Assembly (NCBI GenBank): GCA_033675265.1
Contig: JAUJYZ010000848.1
Location: forward strand, 62,001-126,000
Origin: Actinostola sp. cb2023
Lineage: Eukaryota > Cnidaria > Anthozoa > Actiniaria > Actinostolidae
Reading direction: 5' to 3'
Length of the DNA stretch: 64,000 nt
This document shows positions 23,965-34,840 of this stretch, in pieces (the stretch's first letter is position 1; every line of letters starts with the position of its first letter). The notes below the pieces were generated by a model. It worked only from the letters and a program-made list of their open reading frames with translations, was not told the origin of the DNA and did not search any database. The position numbers and the translations under genes are program-made.

Positions 23965-24360
23965 TCATTGCTGTGTCTGTGCTTGGCGTTGTGGCGTAGG
24001 AATACTATGCTGAATTCCGTCGTGCGCTTGGCCACATGCTTTGCCGCCAGAAATTCGGCGATTGCACACATGTTGGTAACTACAGTTGGCAAAGGTGCAT
24101 CCTCTTATGCTGTTGTAATTGCGACAGATAGTGCGTCCTTCATTAGTAGTTATAGCAAATTGTGTGTTAGTTGATTGTGTACGGTTATTAGGGTTATTAA
24201 TAGATGTGCGCTGCGTGACCTTTTGCAATGGCTCAAGAATTACTGTATGAAGGTGATTAGAATCAAAACTCCATGGGTAATGGTACGTAGCATGAAGATG
24301 GCGAAATTCGTCATCATACTTTAAAATAGACGTCCATTGGTAACGATTTGTGAGCTCCAT
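23965..24360 (-). pseudogene. Gag C-terminal part with zinc finger
   Basis: Starts at LTNRYQWTS and contains FDDEF-like YDDEFRHLHATY, then a Cys/His cluster CRNYNSIRGCTFANCSYQH, which fits a CCCH-type finger as found in gag-like proteins of DIRS and Ngaro elements. The C-terminal tail is Gln-rich. A stop and a frame change just upstream (about 24360-24410) separate it from the N-terminal part, so gag is broken. Confidence 0.75.
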
Positions 24361-24396
24361 TATTTTTGATAGTATAGGCTAAGTAATGTTGAATAT

Positions 24397-25005
24397 CTAA
24401 TGCTGTAGTAGCTTATTACTAGCGAGCAATTTGTAAAAAATGCGCGTGTTAGCCACCACCCATTGCTGCATACTTATGTTTTCTAACCTAGGCTTTTTTG
24501 GCCCATAACATACTACTAGTTTGGTGTTCCCACCATCTGAAATAGTTATTTCTTCGTCCCGAGGGACAATGTTATCAACATAATCAACTATTTGTAACAC
24601 TTTCTCACCCTTCGGGAGTTGAGCTGGACGTAGGAACATTTCCGACGATTGGTTTTCCAGCCAGGTGCTTGGTCTTTGTGGATGAGATGTTGCTGCGGGT
24701 GTCATAAATCCAGCGTATAATCCACTCGTACTGGGTTCAACTGCTGTATATGGCTCTAGTAGTCCATCTAATGGCGTGCTTTCGTTCGGTTTTCCTCCAA
24801 TCGTTTTCAATTCCCTTAGATTTGCGGGACTGGTAGTTGTTGAGGGCTGCTCGTGTGCAGTTTCGCTCAACATTTTGGCCAATGCAGCTTTCTTTTCCTC
24901 TGCTTTTGTCTGGAGCAATTTTAGTTGCTGTTCTTTCTTTATTTTTTCTTCCTCCACACAGAGGTCCTCGAACTCTTTTTCCAGACCTCTGTGATATAAT
25001 AACAA
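24397..25005 (-). pseudogene. Gag-like N-terminal part
   Basis: About 200 codons open on the minus strand; the first codon of the open frame is TTG, not ATG, so the real start is elsewhere. Residues 8-50 form a Glu/Lys coiled coil (EKEFEDLCVEEEKIKKEQQ), then a Ser/Thr/Pro-rich linker, then LQIVDYVDNIVP and QQWVVANTRIF, typical in position and character of the gag of this retroelement order. It ends at a stop 35 bases before the zinc-finger part. Confidence 0.65.
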
Positions 25006-25010
25006 ACTGG

Positions 25011-25769
25011 GCGGTTAATGGTCTCGTGATTTATCAAATTACTTTTTGAAGCCTATGCAATGCTCACTTTCACGAAAATAGCTCTCTTCTATACAATAAT
25101 ATGTTTCTTTCTCCCTCGTAGTGGAATTAGAGGAGCAATCTTTACTCTTTAGTCAACAACAAACACTCAGCTAGCCTTGCGTCTGTGACCAATCTTTCAA
25201 CTAGCAACGCTGAAGTTGAAACGTCAGAGTCTTGAATTTCTAACATGGACTTTAATTGGCTAGAAAATTTGGCGCGAACGGTTTCAGGATATGAGAACCA
25301 AACTCTTATTGGTCAGATCCGGGAAAGGAATGTAGTTCAAAAGAAAGCAGCAGATCGTGGGAAGGGAGCACAGGGATCCCAGGGATCCCGAAACTAAGAA
25401 CGGGTGCATAGGAGACTATAGTCCGTGCTGCTAGCAATTGCAAATGTCAAAACGGGTTGTTTTGTCTTGTAGCTGTCGTAGTGTTGTAGTTTCTTTCACT
25501 GCAGGCAGTTCAGGTTCAGTCTCTAGCTCTTTGGTATGTACGTTAAAATTCGGATATTCATCCATTTTCCTTTTTTCCTCGGAAATATCAGCAAGAAAGC
25601 TAAAAATACGTTTTTGCTGAATGTTGACGTCAGCATGAAAATCTCCATGGACTATCCAGTTCTTGTTCATAAATTTCAGCCAATCAGAGCGCGCGTTATT
25701 TCATAGCTATGTTATAAATAGTACTAACCCTTCCACTTCATGCCCAATAGATGATAACCCCAGGGATGT
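25011..25769. other. 5' flank of element; no clear gene
   Basis: A minus-strand frame at 25431-25670 (79 codons) is Glu/Lys-rich but overlaps a GCGCTCTGATTGGCTG-type repeat, so I do not call it. GGGATCCCAGGGATCCCG near 25373 is a small duplicated palindrome. Confidence 0.35.
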
Positions 25770-26232
25770 ATGATTCTAAATGCATGTTTTTGTCAGTTTT
25801 TGCTGTCGTCAATGGAGGTATAATGAACACTGGTAAATTCAGAAGAAATACCATCATTAACAGATTGTCCTTTAGGGTATGACAAGTGCTGAATCATACA
25901 ATACTGTCCAGGGATCTTCTTTGAACAATGCCCAACGGAGAAACCCTGGTAAAGGCAATGAAGCAAAAACTTACATCTACAATATCTTGGTTTTGTAAAG
26001 CTGAAAATAAATTTGGAGCCTCAACTATGACATTATTAATAAAGGAATGAATTCTAAATCCATGAATAGAACCATCAAGAAGAAAATGTTTCAAGGATAA
26101 ATCATATACAACAAGCAAAGGTTCCCAATTATTTACTTTTACTGGTGTTGTTAGAAGTGTTATAGCCAACTGAGTTTTGTTTTCCTTTTGAGGAACGAAA
26201 AGTTTTTTTGTTTTTTTTCCAGTTTTATTCAA
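25770..26232 (-). pseudogene. RT fragment of another YR retroelement
   Basis: The frame at 25894-26232 has TPVKVNNWEPLL and LLDGSIHGFRI, then SPLGIV. After a frame change the strand reads LSYPKGQSVNDGIS and VHYTSIDD down to about 25770. These are the early RT blocks of DIRS/Ngaro-type elements. The palm with the catalytic Asp pair is missing, so this is a 5' fragment of a third element or an internal deletion product. Confidence 0.72.
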
Positions 26233-26308
26233 TTATTTTGTAATTTTTACAATTACTCTTATTCAGTGGGTGTAATATCTGCCATTCAGGCCAATTATGG
26301 CTAATAAT

Positions 26309-26328
26309 CCCCCCCCCCCCCCCCCCCC
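26309..26328. repeat. Poly-C run, 20 bases
   Basis: A homopolymer of 20 C directly before the terminal repeat at 26329; a shorter C run (26650-26656) precedes the partner repeat in the same place. Confidence 0.9.
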
Positions 26329-26449
26329 AACTGCTTTCCAACAAATAAACAAGCACACAATTCGCTTTTATTTTGGCACAGTAGAGAAGTTTATTGACAA
26401 AGGTACGCTAAAATAACCACTACCGGAATAAATAAACCTCTCTGCCACC
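26329..26449 (-). repeat. Split direct repeat, distal copy
   Basis: 121 bases from AACTGCTTTCCAACAAAT to CCTCTCTGCCACC. It matches 26657-26777 with about two differences. Confidence 0.92.
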
Positions 26450-26656
26450 CACTGTGGATACGTAAATACAATCGCAAAGGGTGGGTGGGTGTGAAAGAAA
26501 ACCCGATATAAACTACTGAGCTATTATAACAATAAACGTGTTGTCACTGTGTACAACTAGAACTATGGCTATATATGAATATGATACTCTGGGATCTCAG
26601 TAGGAGGCAATAATCTCTTTGCGCATGCGCTGCCCAAAGAAAACAAATTCCCCCCC

Positions 26657-26777
26657 AACTGCTTTCCAACAAATAAACAAGCACACAATTCGCTTTTCTT
26701 TTGGCACAGTAGAGAAGTTTATTGACAAAGGTACGCTAAAATAACCACTACCGGGATAAATAAACCTCTCTGCCACC
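26657..26777 (-). repeat. Split direct repeat, proximal copy
   Basis: 121 bases, same orientation as 26329-26449, spacing 328 bases. It lies directly 3' of the recombinase fragment on the minus strand. Confidence 0.92.
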
Positions 26778-26833
26778 AAACCATGGCCAAAAGAAAAGGA
26801 AAAAGTGTGATAATTTATGACTAATGCAAAGAA

Positions 26834-27200
26834 CTAAGGCTGAAAAGTGAAAAGTACAAGAGGAAATGAATGACGAAGTTGGTGGGCCAGCGAGAGTTTT
26901 GATTGTAAGCTAAACTCCAGGTAAACCTTATAGGCGTCGCTGGACCAGTCCCCATATAATTGTATTAATTCCCCTGGCACTCCGCAGCTGAAGGCCCATG
27001 AAGCTTCGGCGCGGCGAAAGGAATGATCCCTATAACTAGAAGCTGGAGAAACCCCGGCTGCTCTAAGAGCATGACGAAATTCCGAAATAAACCTACTCTT
27101 AGTGAGAATAATGTTACCCTGCTGTACTGGTAGGAGGAACAAGGCATTTTTGGCTCAGGAACTTTCTTCAGAAAGACCATGATCCCCTCCGAGTGCATTG
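26834..27200 (-). pseudogene. Second tyrosine recombinase, C-terminal fragment
   Basis: About 100 codons carrying the H-x-x-R motif in YRDHSFRRAEASW, then LYGDWSSDAYKVYLEF with GDW and a Tyr of the catalytic kind. It corresponds to the last third of the recombinase at 21323-22312 but is clearly a different family member. The N-terminal half, including the first catalytic Arg, is missing or out of frame (a frame change near 27140). Confidence 0.8.
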
Positions 27201-27240
27201 AGTTCTTGAAAGCTGTGGGTCGTTTTCCAAGGTAAAACGA

Positions 27241-27884
27241 CTCAAAATACTGCCAAGATGATAGAAATTAAGGATTTACGTTTGCTCTATAACAATATTT
27301 GTCTTTATTCAGTTGATAATGTTATTTTTCAGGTCAATTGTCGGAACTTTCTTGACGTGATACCGTGTGCAGACTGACTGACTGATAGACGATCAGATAT
27401 TCAGTAAAAAAAATCCTGTAAAGACGACAATATTTGGAGTCTACAAAGACTAGTTGATTGATGGTAAATAACGTCTCTGGTATCAGGTATGGAGTTTATA
27501 GGGTCAATGTTGACTGTATCGCGGTTTATATGTCGAGTATTGTCTATTGAATGTTTGTTCTGATTTGCAAGCATGGCTGTAACACAGATATCAGTTCAAA
27601 ACGTAGAATATCGACTATCGTGTTTATAAATGGGACAGTTAATTTTCGTTAAGATTATTTAAACCTTGATTCTAATTTTAAGCCAAATTCTAAAAGCTGA
27701 TCAATTAAAACAAGGGGGAGGGAAGGGGAGGTACATTTGGGATGTACTAGAAAATAGGTTGAGCTCTGATGGAGAATATTACTGATAAAATAATTAACAT
27801 GCCATTCACAATTAATTTAAATTTTTGTCTAAAAACCAGAAGATTTATTGAATTTATTGAAGTACAAATGTAGTTGTAAGTTCT
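27241..27884. other. No gene seen
   Basis: AT-rich sequence between the YR element fragment and the second foldback. Confidence 0.4.
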
Positions 27885-28122
27885 ATTATAATATTCATTA
27901 ATAATTCATTAGGCAGCTGTCCAATCTGTGCTCAGCATTCTGGTCACGTGGCTACCTTGTAACTCCCATACAATTTCCAAGAAACTAAAAGCACGGGGAG
28001 GGTTTGAATAGTTGGCAGGGAATAGGTGGGGTTGATTAATTACTGCAATTGTTCATAAGTATGATACAGAATAGTAATAAAGCTTATTAGTATTTTGTAT
28101 CTGATACAGAATACTAATAGAC

Positions 28123-28161
28123 CTTATTAGTATTCTGTATCAGATACAGAATACTAATAAG
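28123..28161. repeat. 39-bp palindrome unit
   Basis: CTTATTAGTATTCTGTATC followed by its inverted form across one central base. Two related diverged palindromes lie just before and after, giving a run of alternating GTATTCTGTATC and GATACAGAATAC from about 28078 to 28186; the right foldback arm repeats this near 30700-30810. Confidence 0.88.
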
Positions 28162-29250
28162 CTCTATAAGTATTCTGTATCGATCAATGCATTATATGAG
28201 AGGAACAATACATTATCCTAAAAGCTAATTGAAAAATCAGTACACGTTAGATTTTGCACAGTTTCTTTAATGTAACTCTCTTTCTCTATTGGAGCTTAGC
28301 ACCTTCACAGTTTTAACTTACTTACTAATGATACAATCATTGGATTTCTAGCTTTGTGCGGCAATTCTTTCACAATCTCAAATAAATTATAACAAACTTT
28401 GAAAGACACGAGATTACTTCAAATTAAGGACTTCGCACAGTTCTCGCTAAATATTGCCGTTACTTGCTACGTTATTATTTTCAAGAACCTCGAATTAGAA
28501 GATGGTAAAGTAATGTTAGTCGAACTAGAACTTCATACGGAATTTATGTGTCAAAAGAAAGTCAATAGACTCTTTCCTTGCTACCTTGTTTTTACGAGAC
28601 ATCTGCCAGACTTCAGAAATCTTTACACTCCTCTTCGGTGCTAGTTTGGGCACAGTTCCCTCAACAACTGACTCTCTTGTGATGCACTTTTGGCAGTTTA
28701 CGAAATTTGTCAGGCCATCGTCTCAAACTGATGCCCGTCTTAGCTCTATGACTGTGAGAACTGTTCTTGATTTGATTGAAAAGAATCAAAACTCCGTTCG
28801 CATTCACAATTAAAGCGCCCTTTGAAAACCAAACAAAAGTGTAAATGTATTCCAAATGAAAAAGCAGGCATATTACATATTTGCCGTATTTGTTCTTTGT
28901 TATGTCTTAATGAGCAATCAACTCTAGTTTTATTCAAAAACTACCAAGTATGAAAAGGAATAAAACATTTATTAAACAATGAATACGAAACTGCCTTCAT
29001 TGTTTAGTGCGGTCAAGCAATCGGAATGAGAATTGAATGCTAAAAGAACAGTGATTATATTATTTTCATCTCAATCAGATATTGACTACAATTCTGGTTG
29101 AAACGCCTACCTGGTTCAAACAATGATTAAACAATATCATAAGTAATTTACAATATTCGTGACAATGTTGTATCTTATTTACAATCTCTCGCCTTCGGCT
29201 CGAGATTGTAAATAAGATACAACATTGCCACTCATATTGTAAATAATACT

Positions 29251-29640
29251 TAAACAAGACACAGTAGTCACATTATCTGATTTCAGTTCAGTAAACTAAG
29301 CTCTTGCTATGATTTAAGTAGATACAATTGCATCACATTGTCTGTCTCAGGGACATAAGTAATAATAATAATAATAATAATTTAATTCTTGAAAAAGCGC
29401 ATTACATATAAATCTCAATGCTCTTTACAAGTAATAAGAAAAAAGAAAAATAATACAACCAATAATATAATTAAATAATTCCTATTTGATTGAACTCTTA
29501 GAATATTGACACCAACACACACACACACACGAAAAAAGTAGAACACTGAATCAATACACAAATATAAGACAAGTTATGAATACTGTCCTTACTATTGAAA
29601 TACAAGGGATTAAATTATTATTATTATTATTATTATTATT
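29251..29640. repeat. Centre of foldback: microsatellites
   Basis: Contains (AAT)n at about 29359-29382, (AC)n near 29517-29530 and (ATT)n near 29617-29640, plus TGATTGAACTCTTAGAATATTGAC, which recurs near 39592 in a similar setting. No gene. Confidence 0.75.
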
Positions 29641-31013
29641 AGTATTATTTACAATATGAGTGGCAATGTTGTATCTTATTTACAATCTCGAGCCGAAGGT
29701 GAGAGATTGTAAATAAGATACAACATTGTCACGAATATTGTAAATTACTTATGATATTGTTTAATCATTGTTTGAACCAGGTAGGCGTTTCAACCAGAAT
29801 CGTAGCCAATATCTGATTGAGATGAAAATAATATAATAATTAAATAACTGTTCTTTTAGCATTCAATTCTCATTCCGATTGCTTGACCGCACTTAAACAA
29901 TGAAGGCAGTTTCGTATAATATTAAGATATCGATTGTTTAATAAATGTTTTATTCCTTTTCATACTTGGTAGTTTTTGAATAGAGTTGATTGCTCATTAA
30001 GACATAACAAAGAACAAATACGGCAAATATGTAATATGCCTGCTTTTTCATTTAGAATACATTTACACTTTTGTTTGGTTTTCAAAGGGCGCTTTAATTG
30101 TGAATGCGAACGGAGTTTGATTCTTTTCAATCAAATCAAGAACAGTTCTCACAGGAAGGTCATAGAGCTAAGACGGGCATCAGTTTGAGACGATGGCTGA
30201 CAAATTTCGTAAACTGCCAAAAGTGCATCACAAGAGAGTCAGTTGTTGAGGGAATGTGCCCAAACTAGCACCGAAGTGGAGTGAGATTTCTGAAGTCTGG
30301 CAGATGTCTCGTAAAAACAAGGTAGCAAGGAAAGAGTCTATTGACTTTCTTTTGACACATAAATTCCGTATGAAGTTCTAGTTCGACTAACATTACTTTA
30401 CCATCTTCTAATTCGAGATTCTTGAAAATAATAATGTAGCAACGCAATATTTAGCGAGAACTGTGCGAAGTCCTTAATTTGAAGTAATCTCGTGTCTTTC
30501 AAAGTTTGTTATAATTTATTTGAGATTGTGAAAGAATTGCCGCACAAAGCTAGAAATCCAATGATTGTATCATTAGTAAGTAATAGAGGAAGAGAGTTAC
30601 ATTAAAGAAACTGTGGAACAAAATCTAACGTGTACTGATTTTTCTTAATTAGCTTTTAGGATAATGTATTGTTCCTCTCATATAATGCATTGATCGATAC
30701 AGAATACTTATAGAACTTATTAGTATTCTGTATCTGATACAGAATAGTAATAAGGTCTATTAGTATTCTGTATCAGATACAGAATACTAATAAGCTTTAT
30801 TACTATTCTGTATCATACTTATGAACAATTGCAGTAATTATTCAACCCCACCTATTCCCTGCCAACTATTCAAACCCTCCCCGTGCTTTTAGTTTCTTGG
30901 AAATTGTATGGGAGTTACAAGGTAGCCACGTGACCAGAATGCTGAGCACAGATTGGACAGCTGCCTAATGAATTATTAATGAATATTATAATTATAATTA
31001 TTATTATTATTAT

Positions 31014-31152
31014 CAATACTATCACTTTTATACATGATAAGCATACATAAGACAAGTTGTGATTAATACTGTCTATGCTATTAGAATACTATCACTTTTA
31101 TACATGATAGGCATACATAAGACAAGTTGTGGTTAATGCTGTCCATGCTATT
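31014..31152. repeat. 70-bp tandem duplication
   Basis: ACTATCACTTTTATACATGA begins two near-identical units at 31018 and 31088, each including CATACATAAGACAAGTTGTG. Confidence 0.88.
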
Positions 31153-31205
31153 GACCTTTGTCATGATCATCACTCAGGCTAACTTCCAAGACCATATTCA
31201 ATTAG

Positions 31206-31400
31206 TATGATTACTGACTACTACAACAGACACAATGTCTATGATGACATTAGACCAGACAAAAACTAGGATGAACACTGTTACACACGAGAACCAGAAA
31301 CAATATTTACAATGACACAGCATAGATATTGTGAATTAGAATGATTACTGACTACTACAACAGGGACAGTGACTATGATCTCATTGGATCTTGCTTCAAC
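31206..31400 (-). repeat. 136-bp minisatellite family, two partial units
   Basis: GATTACTGACTACTACAACAG occurs twice, near 31209 and 31341. The unit is the reverse complement of the array at 51060-52035 and equals the units at 39200-39480. The frame across it is a by-product. Confidence 0.8.
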
Positions 31401-31660
31401 TTTCAGTGTTCTCACCAGACTTTTTGCCTTGTGGAACCCAGAGTTCCCTGCAAATATAAGTAGTGCATCTGGAAGAAAAGAGAAAAAAGTTTTAAAATGA
31501 GGCTTAAAAACAAAAATAGAAAGCTGAAACCAAAACATTGCCTTTGAAATGATTTGAGTGAACAAAAGTCTGAAGTATTTTGTGATATAATAACTTCACA
31601 TATCCACTGATCTTTGCACTCCTTGAGAGAACATTGGCTTAGGTTTTTGTAAATCATGCC

Positions 31661-31875
31661 TGTGTTGGCGCCAGCTAACATAAGAGGGCCGCGAACTATA
31701 ATTGAGACTTGAGGCCTTGATAGCAAACGAAGACGTAAAACGCACTGTTTTGATCCCCGTCGAAATCTTGACGGCCTTTAATGAATCTACTCAAGAACTG
31801 TCAAAACTTCGTAAAATACGTCATGATTACATAAGCTTGGTTAATTATTTACTAAGGCATTCGGGTGCCTTTACA
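31661..31875 (-). repeat. BEL/Pao element 1: 3' LTR
   Basis: On the minus strand starts TGTAAAGGCACCCG and ends GGCGCCAACACA, the usual TG...CA ends. A purine-rich TTAGGGAAGCAG directly upstream (plus positions 31876-31887) is a plausible polypurine tract. Confidence 0.93.
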
Positions 31876-32105
31876 CTGCTTCCCTAAATGCTTGTCATTT
31901 ACAGAATCTAAAAACATATAAAATCACTGCATAAAATTATCATGTTACATCATACTACAAGAGAGTAATGTAAGCTAAAAGGTACATGCGTTTTCCTAAA
32001 TCAAAACTATGACTAAATGTTCAATATTTAGAATGTCCAGCGTCACTACAACTAGTACGTTAATTTTGGTAGTATGGCTGTGGTTCACAATTATAAATTC
32101 GTTCT

Positions 32106-32711
32106 TTAAGGTTGTGTCTTGCAGGTGTCGAACTCTTCTTTAGCAAGTATCAGGATAAGATGGTGGATGGGCCTGTCAAACGTCTTGTGTTTGCCTTCTT
32201 TGGTTGTGAGGACCTGTACTTTGCGGATCAGACCATCTTGGCTTGAGTACACTTTGGTGATCCTTGCGAGTGGCCACTGGTTTCTTGGCAGGTCATTGTC
32301 GCGCATGAGTACTATGTCCCCAACTTGACTGTTGCGTCTAGTGTCAGTCCATTTCTGTCTTCTGTAGAGAAGGTTGGTGCACTCCTTTTGCCACCTTGTC
32401 CAAAATTGGTTGACGAGGTACTGTACACGTCGCCATCTCTTGCGTGAATAGACGTCGGGGCTGTCGAATTTGCCGGGTGGTGGAAGTACTACTGTTGACT
32501 TGCCTGTAAGGAGGTGGTTGGGTGTCAGAGGCTCTGCTGATGTTGGATCGGACAGATTGTCCACTGTCAGGGGGCGGCTGTTGATGATGTGTTCTGTCTC
32601 TGTCATCAGCGTACGGAAAGCTTCGTCATCGAGTTGGGTACCCAATTCGTTCAGCAACGAGTGGAGTACTGAGCGAACTGACCTTATCATTCTTTCCCAC
32701 ACACCACCCAT
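32106..32711 (-). pseudogene. BEL element 1: integrase C-terminal part
   Basis: The frame begins GGVWERMIRSVR, whose Glu is the third catalytic residue of the DDE integrase core, and goes on through INSRPLT, PLTPNHLLTG and WPLARITKVY to a stop. The second half is the DNA-binding tail found after BEL/Pao integrases (DUF5641-like). A frame change near 32700 separates it from the two catalytic Asp residues upstream. Confidence 0.9.
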
Positions 32712-33199
32712 ATGGGAAGCGTGTGGAACGTTGAACCTCTGAAGTCACAGTCGTTACTTGATAGGTACTCTTTGATCTTGCCATGGTTTGGTTGTTTGGC
32801 TGCTTCGTACTCATTACTTGCTCCAACGAAGTAAGTTCCTTTGTCTGAGCGGAGCTCGCGGACTTTACCTCTCCGAGAAATAAAACGTCTGAGCGCATTG
32901 ATAAAGGAGTCAGTTTCCATTGTGTTCAGCGTCTCCAGGTGGACGGCACGTGAGGACAGACAAGTGAAGATCAGACCGTATCGTTTGAGAGTCTTGCGAC
33001 CCTCTTTAATGTAGAATGGTCCAAACACGTCCATTCCTGTGTACGTAAAAGGGGCTTCTTGGGTGGTACGTTCCTTTGGAACGTCGGCCATCTTTTGCTT
33101 TTGCTGTTTTCCTCTTTCTTTATGACAGGTTACACACTTCGAGATCTGGAAGGCTACGGCTGATCGTCTGTTGATTACCCAAAACCCGGCTTGACGCAC
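32687..33199 (-). pseudogene. BEL element 1: integrase core part
   Basis: Contains CVTCHKERGK, the Cys pair of the HHCC zinc finger, then GMDVFGPFYI with the first catalytic Asp and LRSDKGTYFVGA with the second. Integrase joins the element's DNA ends to the target. Frameshifts on both sides break it from the zinc-finger His pair (33175-33200) and the catalytic Glu (32700). Confidence 0.9.
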
Positions 33200-34437
33200 A
33201 TGACGCTTCCTTGATGGTGTAAGATTTGTTCATGAAAGTGACGTACAACAAGTTGCGTGATGTGGCCTTGTCTTGGTAGTATCAGCGGGTGTTTGATCTC
33301 GTAGGGGGCATCTGATCCACTCATGCGACCCCCAACTCTCAGTAGACCATCTTCGTCGACAAATGGATCGAGACGGTAAAGTGAGCTTTTCTTCTTTACA
33401 GATTGGTTGCGGTTACGAGCAGCTTCACGGTCTGTGAACTTGTCTTGTTTGCCTTCGAGTCGTTGAAGGAGCTTTATTTCTTCACTGAAGTACTCATGTT
33501 GTAAACTTTGCAAGATTATCTTCTCTGCGTTCTGAAATTCTTGAACTGTTTGTTCTTCTGTGTTGCTGGTGGTGTTGTGTTCTCCGACCTCTACCTCGCC
33601 TTTGCGTTTCAATAGAGCACGTCTGAATCTTTCGATGCCTCTTCTTATTAGGATGATCCACATCTTGACTTTGTGCCAAGTTGAGAAACGGTTAAAGTAC
33701 TGGAGTTTTAACTGATTGGGTTGCATCTTTGCGTCAGTGTTTTGGAAGAGCGTGGTGGCTTCAGTAGAGACTGTCTTGCTATTTGTAGAATGACAGCTTT
33801 TGACTTCATGGTCATCGCTTGATATCTCGATGGGAGGGCACGTCTGGCTCTTCAATGGTACGTCTGCTTCCCATAGGAAGTCTGGGCCCCGAAACCATCG
33901 CCGATTGTTAAGATGATTCTTTGCTGACATCGATCGGGATGCTTCATCAGCAGGGTTGTCCTTTCCTTTGACGTGATGCCACTGATTGGGGTTCATCCGG
34001 TCTCGGATGTGTTGAATTCTGTTTCCCACGTACACGTGAAAGCGTCGGGCGTTGTTGTTGATGTATCCAATGACTATCTCTGAGTCTGTGTAGTAGACAC
34101 ACTGTAGATCGTTGTAATCGAGTTCGCTCTTCAACATATTAGCGACATTGACTGATATGACAGCAGCTGTCAATTCCATCCTTGGTATTGATATAGTCTT
34201 AAGCGGAGCTACACGAGACTTTGCCATGAGGAAGCTGACATGGACTTCACCTTTAGCATTGACTAGACGTAGATAGGACACTTGTCCGAGTCCGTTGTCA
34301 CTTGCGTCCGAGAAGCTGTGAATTTCGGTTTTCACTGGGGTTCCAAAACCTTGGGGCTTTACACAACGGGGAATCTTTACTTTCTCTAGGAGTGGTAGCT
34401 CTGCTCTCCACTTTTCCCATCGTTGTGCAATGCTCAT
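33175..34437 (-). pseudogene. BEL element 1: RNase H and integrase zinc finger
   Basis: 420 codons open. RNase H spans the first 160 residues: [12 protein letters not shown] with the first Asp, SIPRMELTAA with the Glu, YYTDSEIVIGYI with the next Asp and NPADEASR with the last. A linker of about 170 residues follows, then LLRVGGRMS and HFHEQILHHQG, the His pair of the integrase zinc finger, where the frame is lost. Confidence 0.92.
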
Positions 34438-34840
34438 CCCAGTCGATGTTCTGGCGGCACAGATCTTGCAGTATTTGCTTGCTGACCAGAATCACTGGTG
34501 CGACAACTCCGAGCGGGTCGTAGACAGAGCTTGTAGTCGACAGGATACCTCTGCGAGTGAGGGGTTTATCATTAAGCTCTATTCGAAAGCCCAGGGTGTC
34601 TGATTCGATGCACCAGAAACTGCCTAGCGATCTCTGTACAGGCAGTGCGTCATGTCGTAGGTCTAGGTCTTTTAAGTCTTTGGCACGATCATCTGCGGGA
34701 AGGGCTTCTAGCACCTCATTGCTGTTGCTTGCAAACTTATGCAGTCTTAAATTTCGTGCGGCGCACATAGCCTGACTGTTCTTGATTAGCTTGACGGCGT
34801 CTTCTGCGTTTGGTAGCGATCTCAGACCGTCATAGACGTA
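34298..34840 (-). pseudogene. BEL element 1: RT active site and thumb
   Basis: The stretch continues the RT after a frameshift near 34845. The active-site codons at 34829-34840 read Tyr-Val-Tyr-Asp where the family has Tyr-Val-Asp-Asp, so one metal-binding Asp is replaced. Then follow [39 protein letters not shown] and [13 protein letters not shown], the thumb blocks of BEL/Pao RT. A further frame change near 34400 leads to the RNase H frame. Confidence 0.88.

Larger units (their letters stand above)
21323..25010 (-). mobile_element. DIRS/Ngaro-type YR retrotransposon, decayed
   Basis: On the minus strand the order is gag, RT, RNase H, tyrosine recombinase. This order with a tyrosine recombinase in place of an integrase defines the DIRS order; absence of a Dam-like methylase between RNase H and recombinase fits Ngaro better than DIRS1. 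Nearly every domain boundary has a frameshift or stop, so the copy is not autonomous. Only the recombinase frame is long and open. Upstream of 25010 no terminal repeat was found. Confidence 0.88.
26309..27240 (-). mobile_element. YR retroelement 3' end with split repeats
   Basis: On the minus strand: a recombinase fragment, a 121-bp repeat (26657-26777), about 200 bases of other sequence (26450-26649), then the repeat again (26329-26449). A repeat pair separated by a different segment downstream of the recombinase is the B1-A2-B2 arrangement expected of Ngaro-like split direct repeats; A1 would lie at the missing 5' end. The upstream RT region has been lost or lies outside the recognisable part. 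Confidence 0.72.
27885..30992. mobile_element. 3.1-kb foldback element
   Basis: Inverted arms at 27885-29250 (1366 bases) and 29641-30992 (1352 bases) surround a 390-base centre. They are very similar with small indels. The inner arm ends carry their own hairpin (ACAATGTTGTATCTTATTTAC and complement, near 29163-29229). The arms also contain a 39-bp palindrome at 28123-28161. The outer sequence next to the AT-rich ends is GGCAGCTGTCCAATC. No transposase and no clear target duplication were found. Frames inside the arms (such as 28399-28644) lack known motifs. Confidence 0.8.

Noticed and set aside
25431..25670. Small Glu/Lys-rich gene on minus strand
   Set aside because: Overlaps a common GCGCTCTGATTGGCTG-type repeat and has no motif.
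26309..26328. Poly-C as a G-quadruplex or regulatory tract
   Set aside because: A plain homopolymer that differs in length from its partner; slippage is enough to explain it.
28399..28813. Genes within the second foldback arm
   Set aside because: Mirror copies exist in the other arm with indels; no motif or splice support.
31661..31680. Lys-tRNA primer binding site (TGGCGCC) in the LTR end
   Set aside because: The motif is inside both LTR copies, so it is part of the LTR and not a primer site next to it.
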